Positions 1 to 6,661 of a stretch of 7,875 nucleotides of DNA are shown here, one piece after another. The first letter of the stretch is position 1, and each line of letters starts with the position of its first letter. Source of the stretch: Lachnospiraceae bacterium (lineage in GTDB: Bacteria > Bacillota > Clostridia > Lachnospirales > Lachnospiraceae); assembly GCA_900772845.1 (NCBI GenBank), contig CAAGSD010000019.1:1-7875 (forward strand), read 5' to 3'. The notes below the pieces were generated by a model, which saw nothing but the letters and a program-made list of their open reading frames with translations, searched no databases and had not been told where the DNA came from. Made by a program: the position numbers and the translations under genes.

Positions 1-473
1 AAGTAGCAGATCTGACCAAAGAGCAGCTGACTAACATCTACAATGGCACAGTTACCAACTGGAAAGAAGTCGGTGGCGCAGATGAGCCTATCATCGTGAT
101 CGGACGTGAGGCAGGTTCCGGTACCAGAGGAGCTTTCGAAGAGCTGGTTGACCTGAAGGATGCCTGCAAATATGCAAACGAACTGGACAGCACCGGTGCT
201 GTGATCGCTAAAGTAGCATCTACTCCCGGCGCCATCGGATATGCTTCCCTGGATGCTCTGGATGACAGCGTGAAGGCACTTTCCCTGGAAGGTGTAGAGG
301 CTACCGCAGAGAATATCAAGGCAGGCAACTACTTCTTAAGCAGACCTTTCGTAATGGCTACCAAGGGCGAGATCTCCGAGCAGAGCGATCTGGTACAGGC
401 ATGGTTCGATTTTGTACTGGGTGACGAAGGACAGCAGGTTGCTTCCGAAGTTGGTCTGATCACTGTAAAGTAA
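1..473 (+). CDS. pstS: Phosphate ABC transporter substrate-binding protein PstS (5' truncated)
   Basis: This is the C-terminal 156 residues of the extracellular phosphate-binding lipoprotein that delivers phosphate to the PstCAB permease. The reading frame is already open at base 3, and the start, signal peptide and lipobox cysteine lie outside the window. The stretch NIYNGTVTNWKEVGG followed by GREAGSGTR (codons about 102-128) is the classic PstS phosphate-binding segment, where the Ser-Gly-Thr-Arg group contacts the anion. The C-terminus has the usual SRPFVMATKG strand and an AWFDFVLGDEGQQV helix before the TAA stop. pstC follows after 30 bases, as expected for the first gene of a pst operon. 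An internal ATG at 96 is only a Met codon inside the domain, not a start. The frame is intact with no sign of decay. Function is inferred from family motifs plus operon context and is very secure. Confidence 0.96.
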   Translation, partial: VADLTKEQLTNIYNGTVTNWKEVGGADEPIIVIGREAGSGTRGAFEELVDLKDACKYANELDSTGAVIAKVASTPGAIGYASLDALDDSVKALSLEGVEATAENIKAGNYFLSRPFVMATKGEISEQSDLVQAWFDFVLGDEGQQVASEVGLITVK

Positions 474-503
474 TCTCCTTAAGACAGGAAAAGGAAAAAA
501 GCG

Positions 504-1442
504 ATGAATAGTGGAACACACGCTTCCGTAATGGGAAACAGAAAAAATAAAGCGGTTGTGGAAACTGTGGCACAAATAGTCTTTACCATTTGTGCCTTCT
601 TCGCCGTATTGGCGGTAGTCTCCATTACCTTATATATGATCATCAGCGGTACCCCTGCCATCTTAAAAGTCGGTCTGAAAGAAATCCTGTTCAGTACCGA
701 GTGGATGCCGACAGCGGCAGAACCGAAATTTGGTATTCTGTGGGTCATCCTGACCTCTATCGTCGGTACCACACTGGCAATTCTGATCGGTGTGCCCATC
801 GGCGTACTGACTGCGGTATTTCTGGCAGAAGTGGCTCCGAAGCCTCTGGCAGCCGTTGTAAAGCCCGCAGTGGAACTGCTGGCAGGTATTCCTTCCGTTA
901 TTTACGGACTGTTGGGAATCTACTTATTGAATCCTCTCATGTATCAATTAGAAAGACTGATCTTCGCAGGATCAACGACCCACCAGTTCACCGGTGGTGC
1001 AAACCTGTTGTCAGCCGTGATCGTACTGGCGATCATGATCCTGCCCACCGTGATCAATATCAGTGAGACCTCTATCCGTGCGGTTCCGGCAGGAATCAAA
1101 TCTTCCTCACTGGCATTGGGGGCTTCTCATGTACAGACCATTTTCCGGTCCATCCTTCCGGCAGCAAAATCCGGTATCGTGACCGCAATCGTGCTGGGCG
1201 TAGGACGAGCCATCGGGGAAGCCATGGCAATCACTCTGGTATCCGGCAGCAGCGTAAACATGCCGTTACCCTTTAACTCCGTACGATTCCTGACCACTGC
1301 TATCGTCAGCGAGATGGGATATTCCTCCGGATTGCACAGACAGGTGTTGTTTACCATCGGACTGGTGCTGTTTGTATTCATTATGATCATTAATGTGACA
1401 CTGAATAAAATATTGAAAAAGGGGGCGGAGAACAATGACTAA
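504..1442 (+). CDS. pstC: Phosphate ABC transporter permease PstC
   Basis: This is one of the two membrane subunits forming the phosphate channel of PstSCAB. The protein has 312 residues, normal for PstC. Six hydrophobic segments are visible at about 23-48, 77-108, 118-142, 165-190, 222-246 and 282-305. The cytoplasmic coupling loop that docks on PstB is the ALGAS stretch at residues 204-208, ending in the LP at 218-219, which corresponds to the EAA loop of binding-protein-dependent permeases. The segment VELLAGIPSVIYGLLG (about 123-138) is typical of the PstC/PstA family. The ATG at 504 is preferred because a purine-rich site (AGGAAAAGG, 486-494) precedes it at suitable distance; an in-frame ATG at 531 has no ribosome-binding site. 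It lies 30 bases after pstS and its stop overlaps the pstA start by 8 bases, which implies translational coupling and equal subunit output. Confidence 0.97.
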   Translation: MNSGTHASVMGNRKNKAVVETVAQIVFTICAFFAVLAVVSITLYMIISGTPAILKVGLKEILFSTEWMPTAAEPKFGILWVILTSIVGTTLAILIGVPIGVLTAVFLAEVAPKPLAAVVKPAVELLAGIPSVIYGLLGIYLLNPLMYQLERLIFAGSTTHQFTGGANLLSAVIVLAIMILPTVINISETSIRAVPAGIKSSSLALGASHVQTIFRSILPAAKSGIVTAIVLGVGRAIGEAMAITLVSGSSVNMPLPFNSVRFLTTAIVSEMGYSSGLHRQVLFTIGLVLFVFIMIINVTLNKILKKGAENND

Positions 1443-2322
1443 TGATACTTTGTATGTGAAAAGAAAACGTCCCGCAGATATGTTTTTACTGGCAGCCATT
1501 TATATCTCCGCTGCCTTGGCGGTGGTGCTTTTGCTGGGCATTATCCTGTATGTCTTCGTAAAGGGCATCCGCACTATAAACTGGGCGTTCCTGACCACGG
1601 TCACCAGTGCCAGAAAACAGACCACCGGTATTGCGGGAAACTTATTGAATACCCTGTACATTATTGTGATCACCCTGCTGATCGCAACTCCCATCGGTGT
1701 GGGAAGTGCGATCTATCTGAATGAATATGCAAAGCCCGGCAGACTGGTCTCTATCATTGAATTTACCACAGAGACCCTGTCCGGTATTCCTTCCATTATT
1801 TTCGGTCTGTTCGGTATGATCTTTTTCGGGGAGACGTTGGGATTCGGCTATTCGCTGCTCACCGGTTCTTTTACCCTGACCCTGATGGTACTGCCGCTGA
1901 TCACCAGAAATACGCAGGAAGCACTGCGTACTGTACCGGACAGCTATCGTACCGGTGCTCTGGGAATGGGATCCACGAAATGGCATATGATCCGTACGAT
2001 CCTTCTGCCGTCCTCCATGCCGGGTATCGTCACCGGTATCATTCTGGCATTGGGACGTATCGTGGGAGAATCTGCAGCACTTTTGTTCACTGCAGGAAGC
2101 GACTATAAGCTGCCGAAGTTCACCGGAGCTTTCGGGGATAATCTGGCAAAGCTCGGACACAAGGCATTGGAGTCCGGCGGTACCCTGACCATTGAATTGT
2201 ATTTACAGATGCAGAAGGGACAGTATGATAACGCCTTCGGCATCGGCTGCGTTCTCATTATTATCGTATTGATCCTGAATCTGTTGACGAAGCTTGCAGC
2301 TAATAAGTTAAGACGCGAGTAG
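1435..2322 (+). CDS. pstA: Phosphate ABC transporter permease PstA
   Basis: This is the partner permease that pairs with PstC to make the phosphate translocation path in the cytoplasmic membrane. The protein has 295 residues, usual for PstA. Hydrophobic segments lie at about 17-41, 68-92, 104-128, 136-157, 196-220 and 267-287. The segment ETLSGIPSIIFGLFG matches its PstC counterpart, and the coupling loop is ALGMGSTKWHMIRTILLP, with A175, G177 and P192 in the conserved positions. The start at 1435 has a strong GGGGGCGGAG site at 1421-1430, 4 bases before the ATG, and lies inside the last codons of pstC. pstB follows after 42 bases. No frameshift or missing family segment is visible. PstA and PstC resemble each other, but the order after pstC and the SGIPSIIFGLFG form support PstA. 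Confidence 0.97.
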   Translation: MTNDTLYVKRKRPADMFLLAAIYISAALAVVLLLGIILYVFVKGIRTINWAFLTTVTSARKQTTGIAGNLLNTLYIIVITLLIATPIGVGSAIYLNEYAKPGRLVSIIEFTTETLSGIPSIIFGLFGMIFFGETLGFGYSLLTGSFTLTLMVLPLITRNTQEALRTVPDSYRTGALGMGSTKWHMIRTILLPSSMPGIVTGIILALGRIVGESAALLFTAGSDYKLPKFTGAFGDNLAKLGHKALESGGTLTIELYLQMQKGQYDNAFGIGCVLIIIVLILNLLTKLAANKLRRE

Positions 2323-2350
2323 TCTGTGAGAACACGAGAACCATACTATG

Positions 2351-2356
2351 AAGGAG
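2351..2356 (+). promoter_or_regulatory. Shine-Dalgarno site that fixes the pstB start
   Basis: AAGGAG lies 8 bases before the ATG at 2365. It settles the start of pstB, because the frame is also open upstream to a GTG at 2326 that has no ribosome-binding site, sits 3 bases after the pstA stop, and would add 13 residues (MRTREPYYEGETP) absent from normal PstB proteins. Confidence 0.8.
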
Positions 2357-2364
2357 AAACACCT

Positions 2365-3123
2365 ATGGCTAACAGTAAAATATCCGTGGAAAGCTTAAAT
2401 CTCCATTACGGAGAGAACCACGCACTGAAAAATGTAAATATGGAAATTGCAGACCATGCCATTACTGCATTTATCGGCCCCAGCGGCTGTGGAAAGTCCA
2501 CTTTTCTGCGCTGTCTGAACCGGATGAATGATCTTGTGGATGGTTGTAAAGTAGAGGGAAAAGTCATCCTGGACGGAGAGGATATTTATGATAAGCGGGT
2601 GGATACCACATTGCTTCGTAAAAAAGTCGGCATGGTATTCCAGCAGCCCAATCCTTTTCCAATGTCTATTTATGACAATATTGCCTATGGTCCCAGACTG
2701 CACGGCATCAAGAATAAGAGAGAACTGGATGAAATCGTGGAGCGTTCTCTGCAGGGGGCTGCGATTTTTGAAGAGGTTAAGGATCGTCTGCATAAGTCAG
2801 CATTGGGACTGTCCGGCGGACAGCAGCAGAGACTGTGTATTGCCAGAGCACTGGCAGTATCCCCGGAAGTGCTTCTGATGGATGAGCCGACGTCCGCACT
2901 GGATCCGATCTCCACATTGAAGATTGAGGAACTGATGGAAACATTGAAGAAACAGTATACGGTAGTCATCGTTACCCACAATATGCAGCAGGCAGCCCGT
3001 GTGTCGGATGATACCGCATTTTTCCTGGTAGGAGAAGTGGTTGAGAAGAATGCAACCTCCGAGATCTTTGCAAGACCCAAAGATAAACGGACAGAAGACT
3101 ACATCACCGGACGGTTTGGTTGA
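2365..3123 (+). CDS. pstB: Phosphate ABC transporter ATP-binding protein PstB
   Basis: This is the cytoplasmic ATPase that drives phosphate import through PstCA. From the ATG at 2365 it has 252 residues, matching the family. All nucleotide-binding motifs are in order: aromatic A-loop Y15, Walker A GPSGCGKST at 38-46, Q-loop VFQQPNPFPMSIYDNI beginning at 91 (the NPFP form is a PstB hallmark), signature LSGGQ at 149-153, Walker B VLLMDE at 169-174 with catalytic E174, D-loop SALD at 177-180 and switch histidine H205 in VTHNM. It should therefore be catalytically competent. The C-terminus (DKRTEDYITGRFG) is also PstB-like. phoU starts 30 bases downstream. Beyond transport, this subunit is in other bacteria part of the complex through which phosphate status reaches PhoU and PhoR. 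Confidence 0.98.
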   Translation: MANSKISVESLNLHYGENHALKNVNMEIADHAITAFIGPSGCGKSTFLRCLNRMNDLVDGCKVEGKVILDGEDIYDKRVDTTLLRKKVGMVFQQPNPFPMSIYDNIAYGPRLHGIKNKRELDEIVERSLQGAAIFEEVKDRLHKSALGLSGGQQQRLCIARALAVSPEVLLMDEPTSALDPISTLKIEELMETLKKQYTVVIVTHNMQQAARVSDDTAFFLVGEVVEKNATSEIFARPKDKRTEDYITGRFG

Positions 3124-3153
3124 TTTTGGATGAAAAGATAGGAGGAATGGGAG

Positions 3154-3819
3154 ATGTCACCCAGAGTATTATTTGAGCAGGATCTTGAGACGTTGAAAAA
3201 TAAAGTATCGGAGATGGGAGAACATGCGGAGATCAGTTATGACCATATGGTATACGGAATCCGGGAGAACAAAGAGGATATTTTGAAGACGCTGTTAGAC
3301 ACGGATCATACTATGGTGGATATGCAGCGCAGCATCGAAGCCATGTGCTTAAGCCTGCTGACCAGACAACAGCCGGTGGCGAGAGATATGCGGCTGGTGA
3401 GTGCAGCACTGAAGGTTGTAACAGACATTGAGCGGATCGGCGATCATGTGGCAGATATGGTGGAGCTGTATCTGCGGATGGGGAATATGAATTCCGAAGG
3501 AAAACAGGAAAAGCTGCTTCTGAGAATGATGGAAGAGGCGAAGGATATGATCCATAATTCCGTGGAGGCTTTCGTGGAGGGAGACGAAGCGAATGCTGCA
3601 AGAGTCGTGGAGCATGATGATGTGGTGGACGACCTCTTTAACGATATGAAGAAAGAGATGATGCAGGCCATCCGGGAACAGAATCTGGATGCCGACCGTG
3701 TGGTGGATTATCTGATGATGGCAAAGTACCTGGAAAAGGTAGGCGACCATGCAGTAAATATTGCGCAGTGGGCGATCTTCCGTATGACCGGAGATATGGA
3801 AGGGGTAAAATTATACTAG
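3154..3819 (+). CDS. phoU: Phosphate signalling regulator PhoU
   Basis: PhoU is a soluble all-helical cytoplasmic protein that links the Pst transporter to the PhoR-type kinase and restrains phosphate uptake and Pho signalling when phosphate is plentiful. The protein has 221 residues, standard length. It is built from two repeated three-helix halves, each with the family's metal-binding signature: ERIGDH at 93-98 and EKVGDH at 194-199. The N-terminal half also has the conserved LLTRQQPVARDMR stretch (about 68-80). The start is supported by AGGAGG at 3140-3145, 8 bases before the ATG. It is the last gene of the pst cluster; the stop at 3817-3819 is followed within 8 bases by a large palindrome. 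A second PhoU-like domain is encoded nearby at the end of the Na+/Pi transporter, but this stand-alone gene in the pst operon is the true phoU. Confidence 0.97.
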   Translation: MSPRVLFEQDLETLKNKVSEMGEHAEISYDHMVYGIRENKEDILKTLLDTDHTMVDMQRSIEAMCLSLLTRQQPVARDMRLVSAALKVVTDIERIGDHVADMVELYLRMGNMNSEGKQEKLLLRMMEEAKDMIHNSVEAFVEGDEANAARVVEHDDVVDDLFNDMKKEMMQAIREQNLDADRVVDYLMMAKYLEKVGDHAVNIAQWAIFRMTGDMEGVKLY

Positions 3820-3826
3820 AATCCCG

Positions 3827-3979
3827 GCAACGATGCAGAGCCCCAATTCGCAAAACCGCCTCTGTGAGGCTTTGCTTTTGCTCATTGAGGCTTGCTCGCC
3901 AAAGAACCTTTGCCATATACTCTTACGAATGCGAGCATTCGACGAGTATATGGCAAGGTTCATGGCTCTGCATCGTTGC
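3827..3979. repeat. 153-base nested palindromic intergenic element
   Basis: The ends are a perfect 16-base inverted repeat: GCAACGATGCAGAGCC at 3827-3842 and its complement at 3964-3979. Inside are two more inverted repeats. The first is a hairpin at 3850-3875 (GCAAA plus GCCTC pairing with GAGGC plus TTTGC, with a 3-base bulge ACC and loop TGT). The second is a long arm at 3904-3922 pairing with 3944-3961 (18 pairs with one bulged T), capped by CGAATGC/GCATTCG at 3926-3932 and 3935-3941. The inner arm ends only 2 bases before the outer right arm, so the whole can fold as one branched structure. No open reading frame in it looks real. It may be a dispersed palindromic repeat or miniature mobile element, or a structured RNA at the 3' end of the pst-phoU transcript. 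No target-site duplication is evident at the ends. The structure is clear from the bases; its nature is inference. Confidence 0.8.
3850..3880 (+). terminator. Candidate rho-independent terminator after phoU
   Basis: The GC-rich stem GCCTC (3858-3862), loop TGT and GAGGC (3866-3870) is extended by GCAAA/TTTGC pairing and followed by the T-rich run TTTGCTTTTG (3871-3880). It sits 30-60 bases after the phoU stop, a plausible place to end the pst-phoU transcript. The T-run is interrupted by GC, so termination may be partial. The hairpin lies inside the larger palindrome, and the long arm at 3904-3961 is an alternative processing or stop structure without a T-run. Confidence 0.4.
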
Positions 3980-3982
3980 AAC

Positions 3983-4021
3983 TTTACATAAATTTTACAT
4001 TCGCTGGTAACACATTTTACA
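3983..4021 (+). promoter_or_regulatory. Candidate Pho box array upstream of the Na+/Pi transporter gene
   Basis: TTTACA occurs at 3983-3988, 3994-3999 and 4016-4021. The spacings are 11 and 22 bases, so the three sit in register with one degenerate slot (4005-4015), within which GTAACA lies at 4007-4012, two bases off phase. Established knowledge: B. subtilis PhoP binds direct repeats of TT(A/C/T)ACA with about 5 bases between them, giving an 11-base period, and TTTACA is a perfect match. The array lies about 70-110 bases before the transporter start, with a PhoB/PhoP-family regulator encoded downstream. Binding has not been shown here; it is inferred from motif and spacing. Confidence 0.65.
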
Positions 4022-4077
4022 TAAGCAAGATAAAGTGTAGATAGAAACCGAAAATGTAAAGTATGTTATGTAAAATG
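4013..4077. repeat. 12-base inverted repeat with reversed TTTACAT copies before the transporter start
   Basis: CATTTTACATAA at 4013-4024 is the exact reverse complement of TTATGTAAAATG at 4066-4077. The left arm contains the last forward TTTACA of the Pho box array. On the right side ATGTAAA occurs twice, at 4054-4060 and 4068-4074, meaning TTTACAT on the minus strand, 14 bases apart. The right arm reaches to the start of the ribosome-binding site. It may be a downstream operator that loops with, or competes with, the upstream boxes, but that role is inference. Confidence 0.6.
4031..4036 (+). promoter_or_regulatory. Weak candidate -10 element for the Na+/Pi transporter promoter
   Basis: TAAAGT matches TATAAT at 4 of 6 positions and lies 9 bases after the last TTTACA. 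Activated Pho promoters often have a box in place of the -35 and a -10 about this distance downstream. A TAAAAT at 4071-4076 is a closer sequence match, but would place the transcript start on top of the ribosome-binding site. Confidence 0.25.
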
Positions 4078-4090
4078 AGAGGATTAGAGT

Positions 4091-5911
4091 ATGGACTTTT
4101 TTGATTTGCTGAAGATGGTAGGAGGACTTGCACTGTTTTTATACGGAATGAATCTGTTGGGTGATGGATTGTCCCAGGCATCCGGCGGACGTCTGGAGCG
4201 TATCCTGGAGAAGCTGACCAGCAACCCATTAAAGGCAGTCTTGATGGGTGCGGTGGTCACCGGCGTGATCCAGTCCTCCTCCGCTACCACGGTTATGGTC
4301 GTCGGATTTGTCAATTCCGGCATTATGAGCCTGAAACAGGCAGTGGGCATCATCATGGGCGCCAATATCGGTACCACGGTGACCTCCTGGATCTTAAGCC
4401 TTGCAGGCATTGAGAGTGATGCCTTCTGGATCCGTATGCTCAAACCCAGTTCTTTTTCGCCGATTCTGGCAATCGTGGGTGTGGCTATTTTGCTGTTTTC
4501 CCATAAAGATAAATTAAAAAATGCGGCAACTATCCTGGTGGGCTTTGCAATTCTGATGTTTGGCATGGATTCCATGAGTGCGGCAGTTTCACCTCTTGCG
4601 GAGGTACCGGAGTTTACCAATCTGCTGATCAAGTTCCAGAATCCGGTCTTCGGTGTACTGGCAGGACTGATCCTGACGGCGGTGATCCAGTCTTCTTCCG
4701 CATCTGTAGGTATTTTGCAGGCACTGTGCATGACTGGAGCGGTAAGCTTCGGCGCAGCAGTTCCCATTATCATGGGACAGAATATCGGTACCTGTGTTAC
4801 CGCCATGATCTCCGGTATCGGTGCTTCCCGCAACGCAAAGCGTGCGGCACTGATCCACTTGTATTTCAATATTATCGGAACGATACTGTTCCTTGGAATC
4901 TTTTATACTGCAAATGCTATTCATCCCTTCGTTTTTTTGGGAGAAGTGGCAACCCCCTTCGGCATTGCAGTGGTCCACAGCTGCTTTAATGTTGCCGCCA
5001 CGCTGGTATTGCTGCCATTTTCCAATGGACTGGTAAAGCTTGCCTGCCTGACACTGCCTACGCATGAAGATGTGAAGGAAATGTCTGAGACAGACAAGAC
5101 ACTGAGCCTTCTGGATTCCCGATTCCTGGATACACCTGCATATGCAGTAGAGCAGAGCAGACAGGTGGCGTCTGTTATGGCAGACAAATCCCGCAAGGCA
5201 ATGGATCTTGCCATGGAATTACTGCAGGGGTATGACGAGGCAAAAGCAGAGCAGGTAGCACAGATGGAGACAGATGTGGACCGCTTTGAGGATGAGCTTG
5301 GTACTTATCTGGTGAAGCTCAGTTCCAGACAGCTGTCCGGTAAAGACAGCGAGACACTGAACACTATTTTACATTGCATCGGTGATTTTGAGAGGATTTC
5401 CGACCATGCCCGCAATGTGAAAGAGGCTGCACAGGAAATGTATGACAAAAAGCTGGATTTTTCCGATAAAGCACAGGAAGAACTGAAGGTATTCGAAAGA
5501 GCGGTACATGACATTCTGGATATTACCATGAACAGCTTTATAAAGGGAGACCTGAACCTGGCAAGACAGGTAGAACCCATGGAAGAGGTTATTGACGGAT
5601 TGAGCCTGGATGTGAAGCAGCGTCATGTGCGCAGACTCCGTAAGGGAAAATGTACCATTGAACTGGGATTCATTTTATCCGATGTGATCACGAACTTTGA
5701 ACGTGTCAGTGATCACTGCTCCAATATTGCGGTCTGCCTGGTACAGGTGAATGAAGATGAATTCGATACGCATGCTTATCTGGACGAACTGCGCCAGGAG
5801 GATAATCTGGATTTCCAGGGTAAAGTGATGGCATGTCGTGAAAAATATCAGTTACCTCCCACGAAGCAGGATCGTGTTATGGAAAAGAATGCAAAATTAC
5901 TTGCGGAGTAA
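4091..5911 (+). CDS. Na+/phosphate cotransporter (NptA/YjbB-type) with C-terminal PhoU-like domain
   Basis: This is a secondary, sodium-coupled inorganic phosphate transporter of the Na/Pi-II family, 606 residues. The membrane part (about 1-310) contains the family's inverted duplication: each half has a QSSSA motif (Q61-A65 and Q200-A204) followed by an asparagine loop, GANIGTT at 90-96 and GQNIGTC at 229-235. The cytoplasmic part from about 345 is helical and PhoU-like, with ERISDH at 434-439 and ERVSDH at 537-542, the two metal-site signatures of PhoU. This two-domain form is common in bacterial members. The ATG at 4091 has GAGAGGA at 4077-4083, 7 bases upstream. It follows a likely Pho-controlled promoter and precedes the regulator gene by 57 bases. 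Some homologues export phosphate (YjbB) while others import it (NptA); the sequence alone does not decide direction. Confidence 0.93.
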   Translation: MDFFDLLKMVGGLALFLYGMNLLGDGLSQASGGRLERILEKLTSNPLKAVLMGAVVTGVIQSSSATTVMVVGFVNSGIMSLKQAVGIIMGANIGTTVTSWILSLAGIESDAFWIRMLKPSSFSPILAIVGVAILLFSHKDKLKNAATILVGFAILMFGMDSMSAAVSPLAEVPEFTNLLIKFQNPVFGVLAGLILTAVIQSSSASVGILQALCMTGAVSFGAAVPIIMGQNIGTCVTAMISGIGASRNAKRAALIHLYFNIIGTILFLGIFYTANAIHPFVFLGEVATPFGIAVVHSCFNVAATLVLLPFSNGLVKLACLTLPTHEDVKEMSETDKTLSLLDSRFLDTPAYAVEQSRQVASVMADKSRKAMDLAMELLQGYDEAKAEQVAQMETDVDRFEDELGTYLVKLSSRQLSGKDSETLNTILHCIGDFERISDHARNVKEAAQEMYDKKLDFSDKAQEELKVFERAVHDILDITMNSFIKGDLNLARQVEPMEEVIDGLSLDVKQRHVRRLRKGKCTIELGFILSDVITNFERVSDHCSNIAVCLVQVNEDEFDTHAYLDELRQEDNLDFQGKVMACREKYQLPPTKQDRVMEKNAKLLAE

Positions 5912-5968
5912 GGATTTACAGAGGTATAGTTAAGAAGAGAAAGCACAGTCAGAGAGGAGTGCTGTGAG

Positions 5969-6655
5969 ATGGCATTGATCTATGTAGTAGAGGATGATAA
6001 AAATATTCAGGAAATCGAGACCTTTGCCTTGGCAAATGTAGGGTACGAGGTAAAAGGATTTGACTCCGCCACAGATTTCTATGCGGCATTGAACGAGACA
6101 GCACCGGATCTGATCCTGTTAGATATCATGCTGCCGGATGAGGATGGACTGAGTATCGTGAAAAAGCTTCGTACCAGACAGGATACAGTACTGGTTCCGG
6201 TGATCATGGTGACGGCCAAGACCACGGAGATCGATAAAGTGAAAGGCCTGGATCTGGGAGCGGATGATTATATTACGAAACCCTTCGGTGTCATGGAGCT
6301 GATCTCCCGGGTAAAGGCAATGCTTCGGAGAAGCCAGAAGAGCCAGGAGAAGGATAAGGTGCTGAAGCTTGGCAATATTGTGCTGGACAGAGAGAAGCAT
6401 TCCGTGATGGTAGGTAAGGAGCCGGTGGAGCTGACCTACAAGGAATATGAACTGTTGAAGCTTTTGATGATGAATGCCGGTATCGTGACTACCAGGGAAT
6501 TGATCTTAGACCGGGTGTGGGGGATTGATTTCGAGGGAGAGTCCAGAACGTTGGATATGCATATCAAGACACTGCGTCAGAAGCTGAAGGAAGAAGGCAG
6601 CCTGATCAAGACGGTACGTAATGTGGGATACATTATGAACGGTGAGAAAGCGTAA
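5969..6655 (+). CDS. phoB: PhoB/PhoP-type OmpR-family response regulator
   Basis: This is a DNA-binding response regulator, 228 residues, expected to activate Pho genes when phosphorylated in phosphate starvation. The receiver domain (1-120) has acidic pocket D9 and D10, phospho-acceptor D52 in LILLDIMLP, switch residues T82 and Y101, and K104 in the TKPF loop. After a charged linker (about 121-132), the winged-helix domain (about 133-226) has LTYKEYELLKLL and a recognition helix around 192-205 (SRTLDMHIKTLRQK), ending with VRNVGYIM. The ATG at 5969 is preceded by GAGAGGAG at 5952-5959. It lies 57 bases after the Na+/Pi gene with no clear terminator, so co-transcription is likely, and 6 bases before the kinase gene. 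OmpR-type regulators look alike; the Pho assignment rests on the pst-phoU-transporter context and the nearby Pho boxes. Firmicute literature would call it PhoP. Confidence 0.9.
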   Translation: MALIYVVEDDKNIQEIETFALANVGYEVKGFDSATDFYAALNETAPDLILLDIMLPDEDGLSIVKKLRTRQDTVLVPVIMVTAKTTEIDKVKGLDLGADDYITKPFGVMELISRVKAMLRRSQKSQEKDKVLKLGNIVLDREKHSVMVGKEPVELTYKEYELLKLLMMNAGIVTTRELILDRVWGIDFEGESRTLDMHIKTLRQKLKEEGSLIKTVRNVGYIMNGEKA

Positions 6656-6661
6656 CGGAAG

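Noticed and set aside
2326..2364. Longer pstB starting at GTG 2326
   Set aside because: It adds 13 residues not seen in PstB and has no ribosome-binding site, while AAGGAG sits 8 bases before the ATG at 2365.
3827..3979. Complete insertion sequence or transposon at the intergenic palindrome
   Set aside because: There is no transposase frame and no evident target-site duplication at the ends; it is reported only as a palindromic element.
3768..4010. 80-codon + strand frame spanning the phoU end and the intergenic palindrome
   Set aside because: It begins inside phoU in another frame, has no ribosome-binding site, and runs through palindromic sequence with no protein-like pattern.
4071..4076. 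TAAAAT as the -10 of the transporter promoter
   Set aside because: Although 5 of 6 bases match, transcription would start at about 4083, leaving the ribosome-binding site out of the message.
4084..4869. Long minus-strand frame (261 codons) under the Na+/Pi transporter gene
   Set aside because: It is antisense to a clear family protein and its composition reflects the codon pattern of the + strand gene; no supporting start signal or motif.
5915..5930. TTTACA and TATAGT before the response regulator as a promoter or Pho box
   Set aside because: The two hexamers are only 4 bases apart, TTTACA has no partner at 11-base spacing, and the best -35 for TATAGT (TTGCGG at 5901) matches just 3 of 6. 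A weak internal promoter cannot be excluded.
5942..5966. Hairpin around the response regulator ribosome-binding site (CACAG/CTGTG or AGCAC/GTGCT)
   Set aside because: Only 5 pairs in either register with the ribosome-binding site mostly in the loop; too short to claim regulation.
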